7,700 nt of DNA from Verrucomicrobiota bacterium. Lineage in GTDB: Bacteria > Verrucomicrobiota > Verrucomicrobiia > Limisphaerales > JAGWYX01. The stretch covers positions 1-7,700 of the forward strand of contig JAGWYX010000150.1 of NCBI GenBank assembly GCA_018969165.1, read 5' to 3'. Under the pieces are notes generated by a model. That model saw only the letters and a list, made by a program, of their open reading frames with translations. It did not search any database and was not told the DNA's origin. Position numbers and translations under genes: made by a program. The number at the start of each line of letters is the position of its first letter. The stretch's first letter is position 1. Shown piece by piece: positions 6,370 through 7,700 of the stretch.

Positions 6370-7355
6370 CCAAGGGCCTCCTGCCTGGCCGGCAAGGGTT
6401 GTGTCCAGAACGGACAACGGACCCAGCGGCCCGGCTCGACCTCGATCAAGCCCGGGACCTCGCGCGCGCATTCGGGGCGCGCGCGTGCGCATCGCGGATG
6501 GAAGCGGCAGCCCGGCGGCATTGCTTCCAGGCTTGGGACGTTGCCGGGGATCGCCGTCAGGCGCTGCGCGCCCGCGCCGAGCTTCGGCACCGAGTTCATC
6601 AGGGCTAGGGTGTACGGATGCAGCGGCCGTTGGAGAAGGTCCGTCGCTGGGGACAATTCGACGATCTGCCCGGCGTACATCACCGCTACCCGATCGGCCA
6701 GGTCGCCCACGATGCCCAGGTTGTGCGTGATCAGCAGGATGCTCATCCGGAGCCGCGTCCGCAAATCCCGCAACAGGTCCAGGATTTGCGCCTGGATTGT
6801 CACATCCAGCGCGGTAGTGGGTTCGTCGGCCACCAGCAGCTTCGGTTCCGAGGCCAAGGCCATCGCGATCATGACCCGTTGCTGCATGCCGCCCGAGAGT
6901 TGGTGGGGATAATCGCGCATGCGCAACTCCGGCGCCGGGATGCCGACCAGCTTTAGCAACCGTACCACCTCCTCGGCGCGCGCGCGGTCCGGTCGATGCA
7001 GCTTCAGCGCTTCCCGGATCTGGTGCCCGACCCGGAAGACCGGATTGAGTGAGGCGCTGGGCTCCTGGAAGACGTAGCTGACGACTCCGCCGCGGATGCC
7101 TCGCAGGTCGGCCTTGTTCATCCGCAGCACGTCCTTTCCGTTCAGCAGGATCTCGCCGCCGACGTAACGTGCCGGCGGCGACGGCACCAGGCGCGCGATC
7201 GACAATGCCGTCACGCTCTTGCCACAGCCGCTTTCGCCCACCAGACAGAGCGTCTCGCCCGCCGCCAGCGTCAGCGAGACCCCATTCACCGCGCGTAATG
7301 CCGTCGGACCAATACCGAATTCGAGTTGGAGATTTCTGATCTCGAGCAGGGACAT
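6366..7355 (-). CDS. oppD: Opp/Dpp ABC importer ATPase, OppD/DppD type
   Basis: This 329-residue ATPase is the D-type partner of the downstream ATPase in the same importer. Motifs are Walker A GESGCGKS (40-47), Q-loop Gln97 in VFQEPSASLNP, signature LSGGM (153-157) in the PHQLSGGMQQRVMIAMAL form typical of OppD/DppD, Walker B LLVADE (173-178), D-loop TALDVT, and H-loop His211. The C-terminal domain (HPYT at 246-249, then CRFHPRC) has four cysteines (283, 289, 296, 314) with the same CX5CX6CX17C spacing as the partner. The length is normal for the family. The stop overlaps the next ATG by 4 bp, so the two ATPases are one transcription unit. The ATG at 7355 starts the expected MSLLEIRNL segment, almost identical to the MSLLEVKNL start of its partner. 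It lacks a clear Shine-Dalgarno, and its leader is the repeat copy B with a possible hairpin over the -5 to -13 region. Confidence 0.95.
   Translation of the reverse strand: MSLLEIRNLQLEFGIGPTALRAVNGVSLTLAAGETLCLVGESGCGKSVTALSIARLVPSPPARYVGGEILLNGKDVLRMNKADLRGIRGGVVSYVFQEPSASLNPVFRVGHQIREALKLHRPDRARAEEVVRLLKLVGIPAPELRMRDYPHQLSGGMQQRVMIAMALASEPKLLVADEPTTALDVTIQAQILDLLRDLRTRLRMSILLITHNLGIVGDLADRVAVMYAGQIVELSPATDLLQRPLHPYTLALMNSVPKLGAGAQRLTAIPGNVPSLEAMPPGCRFHPRCARARPECAREVPGLIEVEPGRWVRCPFWTQPLPARQEALG
6377..6382 (-). promoter_or_regulatory. Shine-Dalgarno of oppF
   Basis: AGGAGG on the minus strand lies 7 bp before the ATG at 6369, inside the last codons of oppD. It is the only consensus ribosome-binding site I found for the genes here, and it fixes the oppF start against the longer alternative at 6492. 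It also implies translational coupling through the ATGA overlap. Confidence 0.8.
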
Positions 7356-7359
7356 GACT

Positions 7360-7448
7360 AGCGAGGCGTCGCCGCAGACCTCATTTCATCTTGGCCGTTC
7401 ATCTTCGATTCTCGTGATCCTTCGTCCCATCCCGTTGCGCGCCTCGCT
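7360..7448 (-). promoter_or_regulatory. Inverted repeat in oppD leader
   Basis: AGCGAGGCG (7360-7368, plus strand) and CGCCTCGCT (7440-7448) are perfect 9-bp inverted repeats 71 bp apart. In the oppD transcript the downstream arm lies 5 to 13 bases before the AUG, exactly where a ribosome-binding site would sit. Pairing could lower oppD translation. The upstream arm belongs to the best-kept block of the intergenic repeat; the downstream arm lies just outside it. It may be chance, since the intervening 71 bases make this a long-range pairing. Confidence 0.3.
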
Positions 7449-7541
7449 TATCGAGTCCATGAGGAGCAGGACGAGAGCAACGGCGCGGACGCCAGAATTT
7501 GACCTGACAACAATAGGATGCGGAAGTCAAGGACTCTAACT
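7372..7541 (-). repeat. Diverged intergenic repeat, copy B
   Basis: This is the second copy of the repeat seen at 5211-5380, in the same orientation and aligned without gaps. It occupies nearly the whole spacer between the permease stop and the oppD start. Its outer block TCAAGGACTCT (7527-7537) overlaps the permease stop codon (7536-7538), so insertion or recombination here could have set the gene end. Its inner block CAGACCT (7375-7381) lies about 20 bp before the oppD ATG. On the minus strand it contains a 24-codon ATG reading frame (7386-7460), discussed in the findings; I do not call it a gene. Confidence 0.72.
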
Positions 7542-7700
7542 CTTGGTGTCCACGGCGTCGCGCAAGCCGTCGCCCAGGAAGTTGAAGGCCAGCACCGTCA
7601 CGAAGATGGCCGCGCCCGGCGCCAGCATCCACGGGTACCGCTGCAACACCTCGGTGCTCTGCGCCGCGCTCAGCATGATGCCCCAGCTTGGGTCCGGTTC
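7536..7700 (-). CDS. oppC: Opp/Dpp ABC permease C-terminus (partial)
   Basis: Only the last 54 codons are in the window; the gene continues past the right edge. The translation includes PSWGIMLS, then RYPWMLAPG and a final hydrophobic stretch AAIFVTVLAFNFLGDGLRDA, ending VDTKS and TAG. This is the standard C-terminus of the OppC/DppC inner-membrane permease: the last part of the EAA-loop region, a final transmembrane helix, and the FNFLGDGLRD signature. It forms half of the channel that the OppD/OppF ATPases drive. It lies upstream of oppD on the same strand, as expected for an opp/dpp operon, but 180 bp separate it from oppD instead of the usual short gap. The B permease and the binding protein, if present, would be outside. 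OppC cannot be told from DppC on 54 residues. Confidence 0.9.
   Translation of the reverse strand, partial: EPDPSWGIMLSAAQSTEVLQRYPWMLAPGAAIFVTVLAFNFLGDGLRDAVDTKS

Noticed and set aside
6370..6492. N-terminal extension of the OppF-like ATPase
   Set aside because: It would lie wholly inside oppD and add Arg/Gly-rich sequence. AGGAGG and the ATGA overlap fix the start at 6369.
5503..6912. 469-codon open frame on the plus strand
   Set aside because: It runs antisense across both ATPase genes, which carry full sets of ABC motifs; no recognisable domain is seen in the shadow.

Overview
The window is G+C-rich bacterial chromosome, most likely from the phylum Verrucomicrobiota (Pedosphaera/Limisphaera-like). 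This rests on protein style. There is a prepilin-like protein with an AFTLIELLVV...LLPALARAK start and a degenerate DG-type end. There is also a large secreted protein built from WWSWT/FDTLL repeats, closed by a short beta-rich tail ending in FYRL. Both styles are very common in that phylum. The assignment is an inference and no marker gene is present.

Layout, left to right. (1) 44-2152, minus: a 702-residue secreted multidomain protein with a signal peptide, three tandem repeats of about 126 residues, a laminin-IV-like beta domain and a C-terminal tail. (2) 2153-2400: a divergent spacer with two GC-rich palindromes. (3) 2401-4371, plus: a YjhG/YagF-type D-xylonate dehydratase with its Fe-S cysteines intact. 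(4) 4372-4397: a 26-bp convergent gap holding a small hairpin. (5) 4398-5150, minus: a prepilin-like protein. (6) 5151-5406: a spacer holding one copy of a diverged intergenic repeat. (7) 5407-7700, minus: an Opp/Dpp-type ABC importer cluster, transcribed in the order permease (partial, runs off the right edge), OppD-like ATPase, OppF-like ATPase. The two ATPase genes overlap by ATGA. The permease and oppD are separated by 180 bp holding the second copy of the repeat.

The transporter genes work together: the two ATPases drive uptake of a peptide-like solute (or an oligosaccharide or nickel complex) through the permeases. The dehydratase is a sugar-acid catabolic enzyme without visible pathway partners, and the surface protein and prepilin are typical stand-alone genes of this lineage.

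The most notable non-coding observation is that the spacers at 5211-5380 and 7372-7541 align without a gap over about 170 bp, with about 56% identity by hand count. They lie in the same orientation, each just downstream of an importer gene. They look like two old copies of a dispersed intergenic element. The copy before oppD also carries an inverted repeat that could cover the oppD ribosome-binding region. I found no CRISPR array, tRNA, rRNA, insertion sequence or clearly new multi-gene system.
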